Source: Candidatus Bipolaricaulota bacterium (GTDB lineage Bacteria > Bipolaricaulota > Bipolaricaulia > UBA7950 > UBA9294). From it: a stretch of 6,674 nt of DNA. Where the stretch lies: the NCBI GenBank assembly GCA_021129875.1, contig JAJOKK010000151.1:1-6674 (forward strand). The letters are read 5' to 3'. The position numbers were made by a program, and so were the translations under genes. The notes under the pieces are model-generated. The model saw only the letters and a program-made list of their open reading frames with translations. It had not been told where the DNA came from and made no database searches. This document shows, piece by piece, positions 6,588 to 6,674 of this stretch. Numbering within the stretch: position 1 is the first letter of the stretch; the number at the start of each line of letters is the position of its first letter.

Positions 6588-6629
6588 AATGCAGAATGGA
6601 AAATGCAAAGTATAAAATGCAAAATGAAA
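6588..6629. repeat. AT-rich degenerate 7-bp-period array downstream of uppS
   Basis: Six consecutive 7-mers fit one register: AATGCAG (6588), AATGGAA (6595), AATGCAA (6602), AGTATAA (6609), AATGCAA (6616) and AATGAAA (6623-6629). The unit consensus is AATGCAA; only the fourth unit diverges strongly. The tract is far more AT-rich than the surrounding genes. It lies in the non-coding stretch 6529-6674, in which I see no gene on either strand. On the minus strand it is pyrimidine- and T-rich and directly follows the hairpin at 6632-6662. Whether it is a decayed microsatellite, a dispersed intergenic repeat or part of a termination region cannot be decided here. Confidence 0.55.
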
Positions 6630-6631
6630 AG

Positions 6632-6662
6632 AACTACAGGCGGGGCGATCTCCTCTGTAGTT
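6632..6662 (-). terminator. Putative intrinsic terminator for a convergent minus-strand gene
   Basis: AACTACAG (6632-6639) and CTGTAGTT (6655-6662) form a perfect 8-bp inverted repeat. In + strand lettering the 15-nt interior can extend the stem by G6640-U6654 and, past a bulged C6641, by 6642-6645 with 6650-6653, leaving the 4-nt loop 6646-6649. On the minus strand that U6654 becomes A facing C, so the inner part is weaker. Minus-strand DNA just after the stem reads CTTTTCATTTTGC, a broken T-tract; the + strand downstream has no T-run. It therefore fits termination of a gene entering from the right, not seen in this window. Termination of the uppS transcript is unexplained unless this hairpin also serves it. 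Confidence 0.45.
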
Positions 6663-6674
6663 GAGAGGTTGAGA

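Noticed and set aside
1..6674. CRISPR array, insertion sequence, tRNA or rRNA gene, prophage or defence genes
   Set aside because: No regularly spaced long repeats, no transposase-like translation, no cloverleaf or rRNA-like segment was seen; the window is almost filled by five housekeeping genes.

Overview
This is a stretch of a moderately GC-rich bacterial chromosome. Five complete genes lie head to tail on the + strand, all from core metabolism or information processing. In order they are dprA (ssDNA-binding recombination mediator), ndk (nucleoside diphosphate kinase), valS (valyl-tRNA synthetase), folC (folylpolyglutamate/dihydrofolate synthase) and uppS (undecaprenyl diphosphate synthase). 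Shine-Dalgarno sequences, ATGA stop/start coupling and UppS, which makes the cell-wall lipid carrier, all say Bacteria. ValRS is of the compact, cysteine-rich type known from Thermus and Bacillus. I cannot place the phylum with confidence; a deep-branching or poorly cultured lineage would fit the unusual residues noted below.

Layout: positions 1-189 are non-coding and hold a degenerate 9-bp-period array (11-46), a bulged hairpin (67-98) and a good sigma70-type promoter (154-182). The promoter sits so close to the dprA ATG at 190 that the mRNA may be leaderless. dprA (190-1293) is followed after 12 nt by ndk (1306-1755), whose SD overlaps the dprA stop codon. A 77-nt spacer with a small hairpin separates ndk from valS (1833-4451). 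valS and folC (4448-5731) overlap by 4 nt (ATGA). A 50-nt spacer with GATTGA repeats leads to uppS (5782-6528). Positions 6529-6674 are non-coding: an AT-rich 7-bp-period array (6588-6629) is followed by a hairpin that reads best as a terminator for a convergent minus-strand gene beyond the window.

The genes probably form one transcription unit driven from the promoter ahead of dprA. They do not form a single pathway; they supply nucleotides, charged tRNA, folate and cell-wall lipid carrier. I found no new defence, mobile or biosynthetic system. The observations most worth checking are two substitutions at positions that are normally near-invariant: HIGN for HxGH in ValRS, and Gln for the KAG lysine in FolC. 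The other notable pattern is the short-period degenerate arrays, each with a different period (9, 8 and 7 bp), in three of the four non-coding stretches longer than 45 nt.
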